A stretch of 64,000 nt of DNA from Rhizobium sp. CIAT894 (GTDB taxonomy: Bacteria; Pseudomonadota; Alphaproteobacteria; Rhizobiales; Rhizobiaceae), in contig NZ_CP020947.1 of assembly GCF_000172795.2 (NCBI RefSeq), positions 1,367,001 to 1,431,000 of the forward strand, in the 5' to 3' direction. The stretch's first letter is position 1. Each line of letters begins with the position of its first letter. The notes under the pieces are model-generated. The model was not told the DNA's origin and did no database searches. It saw only the letters and a list, made by a program, of their open reading frames with translations. Positions 63,622 to 64,000 of the stretch are shown piece by piece. The translations under genes and the position numbers were made by a program.

Positions 63622-64000
63622 CTACAGGCTGTTTGCCAGCAGGCAGAATTCCTCGACCGACAGGGTCTCCGCCCGCCGCGCCGGATCGATCCCGGCCTTG
63701 ACGAGCAGGCTCTCGCCGCCGAGCGGTTTCAGGCTCTGGCGCAGCATCTTGCGGCGCTGGCCGAAGGCCGCCTGCGTCACCTTTTCCAGATTGCCGACAG
63801 CGCAGGGGATCGGGTTGTCCCGGGGTGTCAGATGCACCACCGTCGACGTCACCTTCGGCGGCGGCGTGAAGGCCTGCGGCGGCACGTCGAAGGCCATCCG
63901 CGCCTCCGTCCGCCAACCGCAGAGCACGCCGAGACGGCCATAATGGTCGTCGTCTTCACCGGCGACGATGCGCTCGCCGACTTCCTTCTGGAACATCAGC
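63622..64000 (-). CDS. rsmA: 16S rRNA dimethyladenosine transferase, C-terminal part
   Basis: RsmA (KsgA) dimethylates two adenines near the 3' end of 16S rRNA. Only the C-terminal part is in the window (about 125 residues); it runs off the right edge. Visible motifs are [19 protein letters not shown] (with FTPPPKV just before) and [14 protein letters not shown], followed by the tail to NSL. These match KsgA. It converges on gmk. Confidence 0.9.
   Translation of the reverse strand, partial: LMFQKEVGERIVAGEDDDHYGRLGVLCGWRTEARMAFDVPPQAFTPPPKVTSTVVHLTPRDNPIPCAVGNLEKVTQAAFGQRRKMLRQSLKPLGGESLLVKAGIDPARRAETLSVEEFCLLANSL

Overview
The window looks like a chromosomal segment of a Rhizobium close to the R. 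etli / R. leguminosarum group. The evidence is high G+C coding sequence, alphaproteobacterial gene orders (rpoZ-rsh-acpS-lepB-rnc-era-recO; psd-pssA; cysS; purF-cvpA-radA-alr; dnaB-rplI-rpsR-rpsF; fabD-fabG-acpP-fabF-mltG-yicC-gmk-rsmA), rhizobial-type palindromic intergenic repeats, and one CtrA-type site. It is mostly core genome. I see no prophage, insertion sequence, CRISPR array, tRNA or rRNA.

Layout: 1-9.8 kb holds an NYN-domain gene (partial), rpoZ, the (p)ppGpp enzyme gene rsh, a DUF3563 micro-gene, a DUF2062 membrane protein, acpS-lepB-rnc-era, a Crp/Fnr regulator, a single-domain response regulator and recO. 9.9-23 kb is a mosaic: aldo/keto reductase, MOSC protein, two HD hydrolases, a c-di-GMP EAL protein with an altered GGDEF motif, an EF-hand protein behind a perfect CtrA-type site, sodC, an MscS channel, a translationally coupled ygfZ / HD / tyrosine-phosphatase operon, small exported proteins, a Nudix hydrolase, YnfA and an SRAP protein. 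23-29.9 kb holds phospholipid synthesis (psd-pssA), an Atm1-type ABC exporter, a LysM protein with a mirror-image domain plan, and a LOG-family protein.

30-34.9 kb is an accessory-looking cassette: a LysR regulator divergent from a metallo-beta-lactamase-fold hydrolase, an overlapping alpha/beta hydrolase and a duplicated Gate-type membrane protein, followed by a RarD-type transporter. 35-43.3 kb carries a GNAT gene, cimA, three overlapping GFA-family genes coupled to a proline iminopeptidase gene, cysS, a GH25 lysozyme-like protein and an SDR enzyme. 43.4-49 kb (minus strand) is alr - ParD/ParE-like pair - radA - cvpA - purF, with the toxin gene overlapping radA. An AraC regulator plus azlCD lies on the opposite strand between alr and dnaB; the two promoters of this unit share a 16-base motif at identical spacing to a -10-like box. 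51-55.5 kb is the ribosomal protein / dnaB block, and 57-64 kb is fatty-acid synthesis, mltG, yicC, gmk and the end of rsmA.

The best leads are the AraC/azlCD promoter repeat, the LysR/MBL/hydrolase/permease cassette, the mirror-image LysM protein, the toxin-antitoxin pair fused by overlap to radA with an apparent ATT start, and the CtrA-type site upstream of the EF-hand gene. All calls come from reading the sequence; no database search was possible.
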